Shown here: piece after piece, positions 10,165 through 18,396 of the stretch | Numbering within the stretch: the stretch's first letter is position 1 | Layout of the letters: every line of letters begins with the position of its first letter | Assembly (NCBI RefSeq): GCF_016908395.1 | Contig: NZ_JAFBDU010000002.1 | Coordinates: 248,001 to 312,000, forward strand | Reading direction: 5' to 3' | DNA: 64,000 bases | Source of the DNA: Metabacillus crassostreae | GTDB taxonomy: Bacteria > Bacillota > Bacilli > Bacillales > Bacillaceae | Notes under the pieces: generated by a model | What the model saw: only the letters and a program-made list of their open reading frames with translations | What the model was told of the DNA's origin: nothing | Database searches by the model: none | Program-made: the position numbers and the translations under genes

Positions 10165-10536
10165 CTATTTAAGTGGGTATGCCATAGTCGACATTAATGC
10201 TAATTGAGGCTGTGTAGAATCTAACCGGCTATATTGAACAATAATTGGAGAATCACTTTCTACTTCAATAGAATACGGAACACCTAATGGTATAAAATCA
10301 CCATTTAATTCTAAGGATGAAGTTCGTAAATGATTACTTCTTTTTCCTAGTACTTTTACTGGTATTTTTTCAATTGGTTCTCTGTCTTCAAAATAGATTG
10401 AGATTAAGAGCTTTGCTTCACTTTCATTTAGATTTACAATACAAATTGACTCATGACTAAGCTGTTCACCAGAACTTAGTGGTGGGATAAATCCGTCTGG
10501 GATAATCCAATGTAATTCACCTTTTTTCGTATTCAT
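10165..10536 (-). CDS. Anabaena sensory rhodopsin transducer (ASRT)-like protein
   Basis: This 123-residue soluble beta-sandwich protein resembles the Anabaena sensory rhodopsin transducer (PF07100). Recognisable points are WIIPDGFIPP near residue 10, LSHESICIVNLNESEA, IYFEDREPIE, and IVQYSRLDSTQPQLALMSTMAYP at the C-terminus. No rhodopsin gene is nearby, and the family is common in non-photosynthetic bacteria next to carbohydrate genes, where a small-molecule (sugar) binding role has been proposed. GGAGGG precedes the ATG. Its place between a sugar-sensing kinase and a GH43-like enzyme supports a sugar-related role, but the ligand and partner are unknown. Confidence 0.85.
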   Translation of the reverse strand: MNTKKGELHWIIPDGFIPPLSSGEQLSHESICIVNLNESEAKLLISIYFEDREPIEKIPVKVLGKRSNHLRTSSLELNGDFIPLGVPYSIEVESDSPIIVQYSRLDSTQPQLALMSTMAYPLK

Positions 10537-10597
10537 TATAATACCCTCCTAAACTACTTTTATATGTTAACGCATTTTGACATAATATTTCGATATT

Positions 10598-11970
10598 TTA
10601 AGATGCATCTGTTTCTATTCCTCGTCTACCTAATGCCATTTGGCGCCATTTCCCTTGTCGCCATCGCCAAAGCATGAGTAAACCTCTTAACCATTCATCA
10701 ACAATAAAGGCTATCCAAATGCCTATTAATCCTAACTCTAAATGAATTCCCAATATATATGCTAAAGGAACGCTTACTCCCCACATGGAAAGGATCCCAA
10801 TGAATACAGGAAATTGACATCACCTGCAGCACGTAACGAACTAATGACCACAGCATTAAATGCACGTCCAGGCTCAACAAATGCAGTTAATAGTAGAAGA
10901 ATACTTCCTGTTACAATAATATCATGATTATTTGTAAAAAGACGGAAAATTTGGTAACTAAAAAGATAAAGTATTATTCCAATAATCGCTGATACAATAA
11001 TTGCAATGATAAGACTATTTATACAGCGCTTATAAGCTTCATCAAATTTCTTGGCACCAACTTGATGTCCGATCATAATTTGCGTCCCTTGACCAATGGC
11101 TAAAGAAAAAAGCAGAACAAACATACCTATATTCTGTGCATAAACCTTTGTTGTTATTGCCTCTGTCCCGAGTAAAACGATAAAAGAGGTAATCACTAGC
11201 TGTGACCCATTAAAGGATAAATGCTCGCCAGCTGATGGAACTCCTATTTTTAGTATATTCCTTAGCTCAACATGTGGAATTTTTTTAAAAACATATGAAA
11301 ATGGTAAACTCGGTTTCACTTTCTTAAATAAAATGAAAAACATCACGACTATTCCTATTAATCTACAGCAAATTGTTGAAATTGCCACACCCGTAATACC
11401 CAATACTGGAAAGCCAAATAACCCAAATATAAACATTGCATTTCCAACTATATTAATCAAATTCATAGCAACAGTAACGTACATAGCATCTCTGGTGAAA
11501 CGATAACTTCGTAAAATAGCTCCCATCGTCATTAAACCAGATTGAAAACAAATACATCCTCCAACAATTTGCAGATAAAGTGTAGCATCAGCAATAAGTG
11601 TGTGTGAAACCCCCATCATGATAATAATCTTTGATGCGAAAAAAATAAGTGTAAGACCAATAATTAAACCGAAGAGAATGTTAGTTACAATTGATACTAC
11701 CGCTATTCGACTAGCTTCCTTTAAAGAACCTGCTCCTAGATTTTGTGCAACCAGTACACTCGTTCCTGTTGCAACAAACCCAAACATCACGACGATGGCA
11801 GATAGAATTTGGTTCGATATTCCAACCGCTGCCACTGCATCATCTGAATATTGACTAAGCATAATTGTATCAGCGTTTCCCATCAGTAAATGTAATGATG
11901 TTTCAATAAATATTGGCCAGGTTATCGCAAATAATGAAAGCTTCTGAACAGATTTCTCTTTCGATTTCAT
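10598..11970 (-). pseudogene. MATE family efflux transporter, frameshifted
   Basis: This multidrug and toxin extrusion family protein is split in two frames. Residues 1-~390 (10774..11970) carry the usual MATE segments (FIETSLHLLMGNADTIMLSQYSD at the start, RAAGDV near the end). The remaining ~60 residues (MWGVSVPLAYILG... to 10598) continue in another frame. Restoring one T in the TTT run at about 10811..10816 would give the expected FPVFIGILSMWG, so a single-base deletion (or sequencing error) explains the break. The substrate is unknown; transport of a drug, metabolite or sugar derivative is possible. The start ATG at 11970 has only a modest ribosome-binding site. Confidence 0.85.
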
Positions 11971-12200
11971 GTTGTTATCACATCCGTGACAAGTTTAAAA
12001 TATAAGCTACAATCTAATAATAGAACGCTTTCATTTAAGTCCTTACTGCAAATTTAATTACTATTATAATCAAGTAACTACAAATAAGACATATAAAATT
12101 CAGACTTCATGTATTAGAAAACAGTGCAATACTATTAATTAAGATAAGGAAGTTTATGAACCTTAAAAACTACTAATACCTCAGTAACATTTCTGAAATC

Positions 12201-13136
12201 CTAGCAATTCATGTTTACTTGCACACTGGCATTTCGATCACAAATAAGCTTTCCATCAAGTATATCTAGCTTTGCAATCTGAAGTGAAGTTCGCTTACTT
12301 TCGTAGGATTCCACTGATATTCCTTCTTTTCGACCCGGATGTGTAAAATAAAAAATAAATGCTTCTTGTTCATGAATATGAACATCAGCATGATAGCCAA
12401 AAGAACCATCATCATAGCGAGTTCCTGGAATATGTAGAATGGTATTGTTATAGTTCCAGCTTTTACAATCTTTTGATACATAAACAGCTTGACCAGCCCA
12501 TTTATCAACAACCATCCAATAGTAATCCTTAAAATAGAATACATTAGGGCCTTCATGAGGAAATTCTGTAATCACTGGTCCAACAACTTCCCACTGATAT
12601 AAATCAGTACTATCTGCTGCATATGTATAAGAGTTATGCTCCTCATCTTTGTACCACATTCTATTGCCACCATTAGGTAAGGTATGAACACAAGCATCAA
12701 TAACATAATCAGAACTTAATTTGAGGATTGATTCAAATGTCCAGTCCCAAAGATTAGTACTTGTATAATGAATAATTTGTCTCTTATGTCCTTCCCATCG
12801 ATTAGGTACTCCTTGTATATAACTTACATACATATGATAAACACCTTCATGATAAATAATCTCTGGTGCCCAATATGTATTTCTCCCTCTTTCAAAATCA
12901 AGACCTTGAAGGGTTCCTCTGTATTTCCACGTTTGCCCTCCATCAGATGATGAGGCAATACCAATGTCTGTTCCGTGAACCCAAGAAACACCGTCACAAT
13001 GAACATTTGCACGTCGACTTGTGTAAAGTATCCACCATTGCTTTTCTTCGTGATTCCATATAATAGTTGGATCAGCAGCACCATCAAAAATAGGGTCACG
13101 AAATAATGGTGAATTCGTTGTGTTAGCTCTGGTCAA
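12201..13136 (-). CDS. GH43-like five-bladed beta-propeller glycosidase
   Basis: This 311-residue cytoplasmic enzyme (no signal peptide) has a GH43-type propeller. The putative catalytic triad fits the family: Asp22 in GAADPTIIW (base), Asp147 in VIDACVHT (pKa modulator) and Glu195 in PHEGPNVFYF (acid). Blade motifs such as YWAPEIIYHEGVYHMYVS repeat. Families with this fold cleave arabinose, xylose or galactose linkages, so the specificity is open. The start is TTG at 13136, with GGAGGG before it. It stands alone between the MATE gene and a repeat-rich spacer and may be transcribed separately. GH117 or GH32-like relatives are possible alternatives. Confidence 0.7.
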   Translation of the reverse strand: MTRANTTNSPLFRDPIFDGAADPTIIWNHEEKQWWILYTSRRANVHCDGVSWVHGTDIGIASSSDGGQTWKYRGTLQGLDFERGRNTYWAPEIIYHEGVYHMYVSYIQGVPNRWEGHKRQIIHYTSTNLWDWTFESILKLSSDYVIDACVHTLPNGGNRMWYKDEEHNSYTYAADSTDLYQWEVVGPVITEFPHEGPNVFYFKDYYWMVVDKWAGQAVYVSKDCKSWNYNNTILHIPGTRYDDGSFGYHADVHIHEQEAFIFYFTHPGRKEGISVESYESKRTSLQIAKLDILDGKLICDRNASVQVNMNC

Positions 13137-13217
13137 TATTCTCCCTCCTACATAGTTATTTTCGAATTTTCAAACAAAGATATTTTATCTATTAAAAATT
13201 GTTACTTTTTATAGGAG

Positions 13218-13350
13218 ATGGTTGATTGAGCTCCAGGTTGCTCGCTTTCCGCAGGGCGGTCGGCGAGCCTCCTCGTCGCTAAGCTCCTGTGGGGTCTCAC
13301 CTGTACCGCACTTCCTGCAGGAGTCTCACACCTTCCGCTCAATCAACCAT
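13218..13350. repeat. GC-rich imperfect hairpin repeat, copy C (opposite orientation)
   Basis: The terminal arms ATGGTTGATTGAGC (13218 on) and GCTCAATCAACCAT (ending 13350) are an exact 14-bp inverted repeat around a GC-rich core. The core is a diverged reverse-complement relative of copies A and B. It lies upstream of the GH43-like gene and is non-coding. Confidence 0.7.
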
Positions 13351-13373
13351 TGTTAAAGTACTTAGTCTTCAAG

Positions 13374-13470
13374 GAAACAACAATTTATAAAGCTTGTGTT
13401 ATCTTTTTTCTTAGACTAGTACCTTTTATCCGATAAAACACTGTTTTCTCAAGAATTATTATTGGTTTAA
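13374..13470. repeat. Internal fragment of the MITE family
   Basis: The stretch from AAGGAAACAACAATTTATAAAG to CCGATAAAACACTGTTTTCTC aligns with the interior of the intact MITE at 4626..4795 (compare its AAGGAAACAGCACTTTAT and CGATAAAAAGACTGTTTTC). Neither terminal inverted repeat is present. It lies between the two GC-rich repeats, so it looks like a decayed copy damaged by later insertions. Confidence 0.55.
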
Positions 13471-13484
13471 AAACAATATAGTGT

Positions 13485-13605
13485 AATGTAGCGGAAGACA
13501 CTTGACTCCTGCGGGTGTAGAGGAAAGGTCAAGACCCCGCAGGCAAAGCCGAGGAGGCTTGACTTCCTCCCCGGCGAATCTTGTGTCTGGAGCGAAATGA
13601 AACGA
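13485..13605. repeat. GC-rich imperfect hairpin repeat, copy B
   Basis: This is the same family and orientation as copy A. TGTAATGTAGCGGAAGACA opens it and GTGTCTGGAGCGAAATG closes it as imperfect inverted arms around CTCCTGCGGGTG and AGGAGGCTTGACTTCCTCC. It is non-coding, between the kduI terminator and the GH43-like gene; open frames across it are by-products of its GC content. Confidence 0.75.
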
Positions 13606-13695
13606 ACTCATTAGTTTGCTAAAAATTAATATCAACACATTTTTCCAAGTATAATCAATTATTATTAAAGCCTTCCTTCTAAAAAAGACTTGCAT

Positions 13696-13752
13696 AAAAA
13701 GAGTGCCATCACTCCTTACTACGAAGTCTAGTAAAGTGAATGGCACTCTTTA
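13696..13752 (-). terminator. Intrinsic terminator after kduI
   Basis: AAAGAGTGCCAT and ATGGCACTCTTT form a perfect 12-bp stem with a long loop, 11 bp beyond the kduI stop codon. A and T tracts on either side would allow termination in both directions. Confidence 0.8.
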
Positions 13753-13762
13753 ATTGATGAGA

Positions 13763-14593
13763 TTATTTCAGATCCTCCATCTTAACAGCATCCATGTCTG
13801 TGAATGTATAATTTTCTCCTGCCATTGCCCAGATAAACGTGTAGTTGCTTGTTCCTACTCCTGAATGAATAGACCATGGTGGTGAAAGAACAGCTTGCTC
13901 ATTTTGGACAACTAAATGACGAGTTTCCCCTGGCTCACCCATGTAGTGGAATACTCTTGATTTTTCATCCATATCAAAATAAAGATAAACTTCCATACGA
14001 CGATCATGAAGATGTGCTGGCATTGTGTTCCACATATTGTTAGGTTCTAGTAAAGTCATTCCCATCATTAATTGACAGCTTTGAATTCCATCTGCATGAA
14101 TATATTTATAAATTGTACGTTTATTTGATTCACTGTCAGATCCTAAATGTGTTGGTTCAGCATCTTCAATTGGAGCTTTTTTCGTTGGATATTGCTTATG
14201 TGCTGTTGTAGAGACAATATAAAATTTAGCAGGATCCGAAGCATTACTGCTTTCAAATAAAACTTCTTTATTTCCTAAGCCCACATATAAGCAATCTCTT
14301 TTATTTAATGTATAACTCTGACCGTCAACTAAAACTGTACCTTCTGCACCAATATTGATGATACCAACCTCGCGTCTTTCTAAGAAATAATCAGTTTTTA
14401 ATGTTTCTTGATCTTCTAGTTTTAGAGATTGAGATGTTGGAATGGCTCCTCCAGTTACAACACGATCATAGTGTGAGTAGGTCATATTGATTTCACCTTG
14501 AACAAAAAGTGATTCAATTAAAAAGTCGCTTCTTAATCTTTCCGTTGTATATGTTTTAAAATCTGTTGGATTTGTTGCATGTCTGATTTCCAT
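13763..14593 (-). CDS. kduI: 5-keto-4-deoxyuronate isomerase
   Basis: KduI isomerises 5-keto-4-deoxyuronate, the open form of the unsaturated uronate released by GH88/GH105 enzymes, to 2,5-diketo-3-deoxygluconate. The 276 residues match the family length. The metal site is complete: His194 and His196 in PAHLHDRRMEVYLYFD, Glu201, and His243 in PPWSIHSGVG. GGGG precedes the ATG. It lies about 155 bp downstream of kduD, with a degenerate MITE copy (14644..14744) in the gap, and ends at a strong terminator. It is cytoplasmic and links the lyase/hydrolase enzymes here to central metabolism. Confidence 0.96.
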   Translation of the reverse strand: MEIRHATNPTDFKTYTTERLRSDFLIESLFVQGEINMTYSHYDRVVTGGAIPTSQSLKLEDQETLKTDYFLERREVGIINIGAEGTVLVDGQSYTLNKRDCLYVGLGNKEVLFESSNASDPAKFYIVSTTAHKQYPTKKAPIEDAEPTHLGSDSESNKRTIYKYIHADGIQSCQLMMGMTLLEPNNMWNTMPAHLHDRRMEVYLYFDMDEKSRVFHYMGEPGETRHLVVQNEQAVLSPPWSIHSGVGTSNYTFIWAMAGENYTFTDMDAVKMEDLK

Positions 14594-14643
14594 TATTTTT
14601 TTCCCCTTTCAAATTTGAGAATTAAGTTATTTCTTTAGACTTT

Positions 14644-14744
14644 GGCTACTTTCATATACATTGTTGCTATATAACTAGTGGAGTGGAGGCTGATTTTCGC
14701 TACAATCAACCTAACAAAGTTCCAAATCTTTCAGAAAAAGAGCC
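14644..14744. repeat. Degenerate short MITE-family copy between kduD and kduI
   Basis: The left end GGCTACTTTCATATACATTG plus TTGCT and the right end CTTTCAGAAAAAGAGCC match the terminal inverted repeats of the intact elements at 4626..4795 and 35456..35618, but the element is only 101 bp and its flanks show no matching 8-mer. It is an old or internally deleted copy. Confidence 0.6.
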
Positions 14745-14749
14745 TTTAT

Positions 14750-15505
14750 TTAAGAGCTCATCCAACCGCCATCAACACATAAAATATGACCATTAACATA
14801 ACGCGAAGCATCTGATGCTAAAAAGACAACTGCACCTTTTAAATCATCAGGTGTGCCCCAACGACCTTGGGGAATTCTTGACGTAATATATTCATTACGC
14901 TCCTGATTAGCACGAAGCTGTGCTGTATTATCTGTTTCCATGTAACCAGGTGCGATAGCGTTTACATTTATTCCTCTACTTGACCATTCATTTGCTAGAG
15001 ATTTTGTTAATCCAGCAACAGCATGTTTACTAGCTGTGTATGCAGGTACTCTTAGGCCACCTTGATAGGAAAGCATAGAAGCTATATTTACTATTTTCCC
15101 TGATCCATTTTCAAGCATATGTTTACCTACTTCTCGACATAGCTGAAAAACAGAATGCTGATTTACTTTGATCACTTCATACCAATCATCATCTGAAAAT
15201 TCTTCAGCATTTGATCGACGAATAATACCCGCATTATTAACTAAGATATCAATATTTTTTGTTATTGCTAAAGCGTCATTGACTAGTTGTTCGGCTGCAT
15301 GATCTTGTGATAAATCAATGGTAAGTTCATGGAATGTTCCACCAAGTGCTTCGATTTTACTTCGTGTTTCTGACATATTACTCATCCCAGCACCAATTAC
15401 TGTTGCACCAGCCTCCGCAAGACCAACTGCCATGCCTTGACCTAGTCCTCTGCTAGCTCCAGTTAATAAAGCCACTTTACCTTTTAAAGAAAAAAGTGAT
15501 TCCAT
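14750..15505 (-). CDS. kduD: 2-deoxy-D-gluconate/2,5-diketo-3-deoxygluconate reductase
   Basis: KduD is a short-chain dehydrogenase that reduces 2,5-diketo-3-deoxygluconate to 2-keto-3-deoxygluconate using NAD(P)H. Visible features are the Rossmann motif TGASRGLGQG (residues 15-24), NNAG (90-93), and the catalytic Ser143, Tyr156 and Lys160 in YTASK. The C-terminal VNGHILCVDGGW is typical of KduD. The 251-residue length fits. GGGGAGG precedes the ATG. A TATAAT promoter overlaps a conserved 16-bp operator (15539..15558), suggesting repression by the neighbouring DeoR-type regulator. Confidence 0.94.
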   Translation of the reverse strand: MESLFSLKGKVALLTGASRGLGQGMAVGLAEAGATVIGAGMSNMSETRSKIEALGGTFHELTIDLSQDHAAEQLVNDALAITKNIDILVNNAGIIRRSNAEEFSDDDWYEVIKVNQHSVFQLCREVGKHMLENGSGKIVNIASMLSYQGGLRVPAYTASKHAVAGLTKSLANEWSSRGINVNAIAPGYMETDNTAQLRANQERNEYITSRIPQGRWGTPDDLKGAVVFLASDASRYVNGHILCVDGGWMSS

Positions 15506-15538
15506 TTCAATACCTCCCCTTGTGTAAATTTGTATTAA

Positions 15539-15558
15539 ATTGTTCGTTTATGTTCACT
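15539..15558 (-). promoter_or_regulatory. Candidate operator of the DeoR-type regulator, kduD promoter
   Basis: On the plus strand the site reads ATTGTTCGTTTATGTTCACT. Its first 16 bases recur exactly at 18136..18151 before kdgK, and nowhere else that I noticed in the window. On the transcribed (minus) strand it lies immediately after a TATAAT -10 box, a position suited to repression. Confidence 0.7.
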
Positions 15559-15580
15559 ATAGTTTGATTATAACATAAAT

Positions 15581-15624
15581 AAAAGAGATGACAACGATTA
15601 ATTGACCGTTTATCATCTCTTTTT
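15581..15624. terminator. Bidirectional terminator after the DeoR-type regulator
   Basis: AAAGAGATGA and TCATCTCTTT form a perfect 10-bp stem flanked by A and T tracts. It ends the kdgK-kdgA-regulator transcript just before the kduD promoter. Confidence 0.8.
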
Positions 15625-15631
15625 GTTGTTT

Positions 15632-16396
15632 TTATATTTCTGCAAAATGTAAGTTTATTTCTCTATCTCTTAAGTTTTCTTTTATTGTTTCGTCCAGATT
15701 TGTATCTGTCACGATTTCATTTACATCTTGAATGGAAGCAAATTGAATTAATGCTACTTTTTCAAACTTCGTGGAATCAGCTAACAAGGTAATATGATCA
15801 GCACATGCGATAATTTGTTTTTTCCAATCAGCATGAATACTATTAAATACTGTTAAACCGTGTTCAATCGAAACACCTGTTGTTCCGAAAAATAGCCGAT
15901 TCACCCTCATTTTACTTAGCATCTCTGTTGCTTGTGCCCCCATCAAAGATGATGATGAATCAATTCTTGTACCACCTAGTACCATCAAACGAACATTATG
16001 CTTTGACAGAAGCACATTCGCAATTTTCAAATCGTTCGTAATAACTGTTATAGGAAAAGCCCCTAATAGCTTTGCAATAGCAATTGTGGTGCTTCCTCCA
16101 TCCATTAAGATTGTATCATTTGGTTGAATGAGCTTTACTGCCTCTCTTGCAATTGCCTCCTTTACATCACTATGACCTAATTGACGTTCAGCAATTGGGA
16201 GCATTCTTCCCTCATCTTCTACTAATACTGCCCCACCATGTATCCTTTTCAATAGTCCACGCTTCTCTAAGATTTCTAAATCGCCACGAATTGTTTTCTC
16301 TGTAACATCTAAGAGCTTACTCAATTCAGAAACTTTAATGATTTTATTTTTATCTAATTGCTCTAGTATTCTTTCATGCCGTTCAACAGCAAGCAT
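15632..16396 (-). CDS. DeoR-family transcriptional regulator of kdu/kdg genes
   Basis: This 254-residue DeoR-family repressor has an N-terminal winged helix-turn-helix (residues about 3-57, with VSELSKLLDVTEKTIRGDLE) and a sugar-phosphate-sensing isomerase-like domain containing LMDGGSTTIAIAKLL and VITNDLKIANVL. B. subtilis uses a LacI-family KdgR for the same pathway, so this is a different regulator type in the same role (inference from position). It is the distal gene after kdgA. Its likely operators are the shared 16-bp motifs before kduD and kdgK. The effector may be KDG or KDPG. GGGGGACT precedes the ATG. Confidence 0.85.
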   Translation of the reverse strand: MLAVERHERILEQLDKNKIIKVSELSKLLDVTEKTIRGDLEILEKRGLLKRIHGGAVLVEDEGRMLPIAERQLGHSDVKEAIAREAVKLIQPNDTILMDGGSTTIAIAKLLGAFPITVITNDLKIANVLLSKHNVRLMVLGGTRIDSSSSLMGAQATEMLSKMRVNRLFFGTTGVSIEHGLTVFNSIHADWKKQIIACADHITLLADSTKFEKVALIQFASIQDVNEIVTDTNLDETIKENLRDREINLHFAEI

Positions 16397-16484
16397 TATT
16401 AGTCCCCCGATACTTCAAAACCATTCTATTTTAATGATACTATTATAGGCTACTATCATACAAAATCAAACGTATAAAACTATA

Positions 16485-17123
16485 TTACTTTTTCCTTGCA
16501 TCCTGAACAGCTTTTATAAATGCAGATGCTGTTTCTGTTATTTCACTTAAATACTGTTCAGAAAGCTCTTTTTTTGTATTCACTAAAGAACTTCCTACTC
16601 CTACTCCAGAAGCTCCTGCCTTAATGTATTCTCCAACATTAGCAACAGATATTCCCCCAGTTGTGATCAGTGGAATTTGTGGTAGCGGTCCATGAATATC
16701 CTTAATATAAGATGGTCCAAATACATTAGCTGGAAATACTTTGACAAGATCAGCACCATTTTCATAGGCTGAGAGAATTTCAGTTGGTGTTAAAGCACCT
16801 GGAATACTAACGACACCATATCTTTTAGCCATTTCAATTGTTTTACTATTGATCGTTGGTGAAAAAATAAACTTCGCTCCTGACATAATAGCAGTTCTAG
16901 CTGTTTCAGGATCTAAAACAGTTCCGGCTCCAACCAATACATCGTTCAGCTCTAAAGATGCTTTTTCGATGGCTGCACATGCTCCTGGTGTTTCAACTGT
17001 GATTTCTAAAACCTTTACTCCACCTTTACTTAGTGCTTCACCAATAACCGCAATATTATCTACTGTAGCCCCACGAATAACAGCAGCAACTCCAGTTTGC
17101 TTTATAATCTCAATATGTCCCAT
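16485..17123 (-). CDS. kdgA: 2-dehydro-3-deoxyphosphogluconate aldolase
   Basis: KdgA cleaves KDPG to pyruvate and glyceraldehyde-3-phosphate. The 212-residue TIM barrel shows Glu40 in KVLEITVETPGA, the SPTINSKTIEMAKRYG stretch and the Schiff-base Lys128 in GADLVKVFPAN. I place the start at the ATG at 17123 (MGHIEIIKQT), because GGGGGAA is properly spaced before it; a longer frame to 17156 would overlap kdgK and has no suitable site. The gap to kdgK is 13 bp, so the genes are co-transcribed. Confidence 0.94.
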   Translation of the reverse strand: MGHIEIIKQTGVAAVIRGATVDNIAVIGEALSKGGVKVLEITVETPGACAAIEKASLELNDVLVGAGTVLDPETARTAIMSGAKFIFSPTINSKTIEMAKRYGVVSIPGALTPTEILSAYENGADLVKVFPANVFGPSYIKDIHGPLPQIPLITTGGISVANVGEYIKAGASGVGVGSSLVNTKKELSEQYLSEITETASAFIKAVQDARKK

Positions 17124-17136
17124 TTCTGCTTCCCCC

Positions 17137-18087
17137 TTAACGTATAACATCTTCACGATTATTTGATAAAAGCTGCTCTACTTCATCTCGTTCAGGTAAG
17201 CCGTCAACATCGCCATTTACCATTGTCACAAGTGCTCCAACTGCATTTGCACGTTCTACTGCTTTCCCAAGATCAAGTCCTTCTAGTAACCCAGACAAAA
17301 AGCCTGCAGCAAAACCATCTCCTGCACCTATCGGATCCACCACTTGCTTAACTGGAAATCCAGGAATTAAACCGCTTTCTTTTTCAGTGAAATAAAAAGC
17401 ACCTTCTGCCCCAATCTTCAACACAACGATTGATGCACCATGGTTTAAAAATAATTGCCCTAATTTATGTGGATCACTTTCACCAAAAAGAAATTCTCCC
17501 TCAGCAACACCGGGTAAAATAATATCTGCTTCTGCAGCAATTTCTAGTAATGTTTTTCTCGCTTCTACTTCACCCCAAAGCTTTGTTCGTAAATTAGGAT
17601 CAAAGACAATTGTCTTTCCTTCATTTTTAGCCAGCTTAATTGCTTCAAAGATTGTTTCTTTACAGCTATCACTAAGTGCCGGAGTAATTCCTGTAATATG
17701 AAGATATTTTGCTTTTGCTAAATACTCTTTATCTAGGTTTTCTGGTGATAGTTTACTTGCGGCAGAGCCTTTTCGATAATAATAAACTCTCGTATTATGC
17801 TGCCTTCTCGGTTCTTTAAAGTAAATTCCTGTTGGTGCATCTTGATCAAAGGTTACTTGACTTACATCAACATTTTCAGCCTTTAAAAAACCAAGAATTG
17901 CTTTCCCGAATTCATCATCTCCAAGCTTACTTATCCAACCTGACTTATGACCTAATCTTGCTAAACCAACAGCAACATTTGATTCCGCTCCACCAATCCT
18001 GTTTGTAAACTGTGTAGCATTTCTCATAAAACCCTCACTCGTTGGAGTAAATACCACCATTGATTCCCCTATTGTAATAACATCCAT
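17137..18087 (-). CDS. kdgK: 2-keto-3-deoxygluconate kinase
   Basis: KdgK is a PfkB-family sugar kinase that phosphorylates 2-keto-3-deoxygluconate at O6. It shows the N-terminal GGAESNVAVGLARLG, the KEPRRQHNTRVYYYRKGSAAS substrate region in two parts, and the ATP/catalytic motif DPIGAGDGFAAGF with base Asp257. The chosen start is ATG at 18087 (MDVITIGE), after GGGGG 10 nt upstream; an in-frame start at 18114 lacks a site. It heads the kdgK-kdgA-regulator operon and has the 16-bp operator at its promoter. Confidence 0.94.
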   Translation of the reverse strand: MDVITIGESMVVFTPTSEGFMRNATQFTNRIGGAESNVAVGLARLGHKSGWISKLGDDEFGKAILGFLKAENVDVSQVTFDQDAPTGIYFKEPRRQHNTRVYYYRKGSAASKLSPENLDKEYLAKAKYLHITGITPALSDSCKETIFEAIKLAKNEGKTIVFDPNLRTKLWGEVEARKTLLEIAAEADIILPGVAEGEFLFGESDPHKLGQLFLNHGASIVVLKIGAEGAFYFTEKESGLIPGFPVKQVVDPIGAGDGFAAGFLSGLLEGLDLGKAVERANAVGALVTMVNGDVDGLPERDEVEQLLSNNREDVIR

Positions 18088-18135
18088 CTCACAATATCCC
18101 CCTTTTGTGTGCAATTAAGTTCGTTAACTACTTTT

Positions 18136-18153
18136 ATTGTTCGTTTATGTTTA
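18136..18153 (-). promoter_or_regulatory. Candidate operator of the DeoR-type regulator, kdgK promoter
   Basis: ATTGTTCGTTTATGTTTA (plus strand) shares 16 consecutive bases with the kduD site. It follows a TATACT-like -10 element on the minus strand. A second half-like GTTCGTTAAC lies nearby at 18119..18128. The rest of the 309-bp spacer up to 18396 shows only AT-rich promoter-like sequence. Confidence 0.7.
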
Positions 18154-18396
18154 TTAAGTATATAATGTTCTGACGATTTTCTCTATACTTTTATTGATAT
18201 ATTGAAAATTATGATGAGAATTTAATCTAGATGTTCAAACCTTATAAGCTCTCATCACTTTCTCCCTTTATAAAATTAAATAGTTCAAAAAATGTACAGG
18301 TAGCTTGCACACAAGTTATCAAAAAAATAAAGACTTATAATTTCATTTCATTTTATATAGCATTAGTGTTGGTAATAAACAAAGTAGGGGTGTAGC

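Noticed and set aside
13459-13746. Open frame of 95 codons on the minus strand
   Set aside because: It lies across the GC-rich hairpin repeat and the kduI terminator, has no ribosome-binding site and no protein-like composition.
14644-14744. Functional MITE with target duplication
   Set aside because: The terminal repeats are recognisable, but the flanking 8-mers (TAGACTTT and TTTATTTA) do not match, so only a degenerate copy is claimed.
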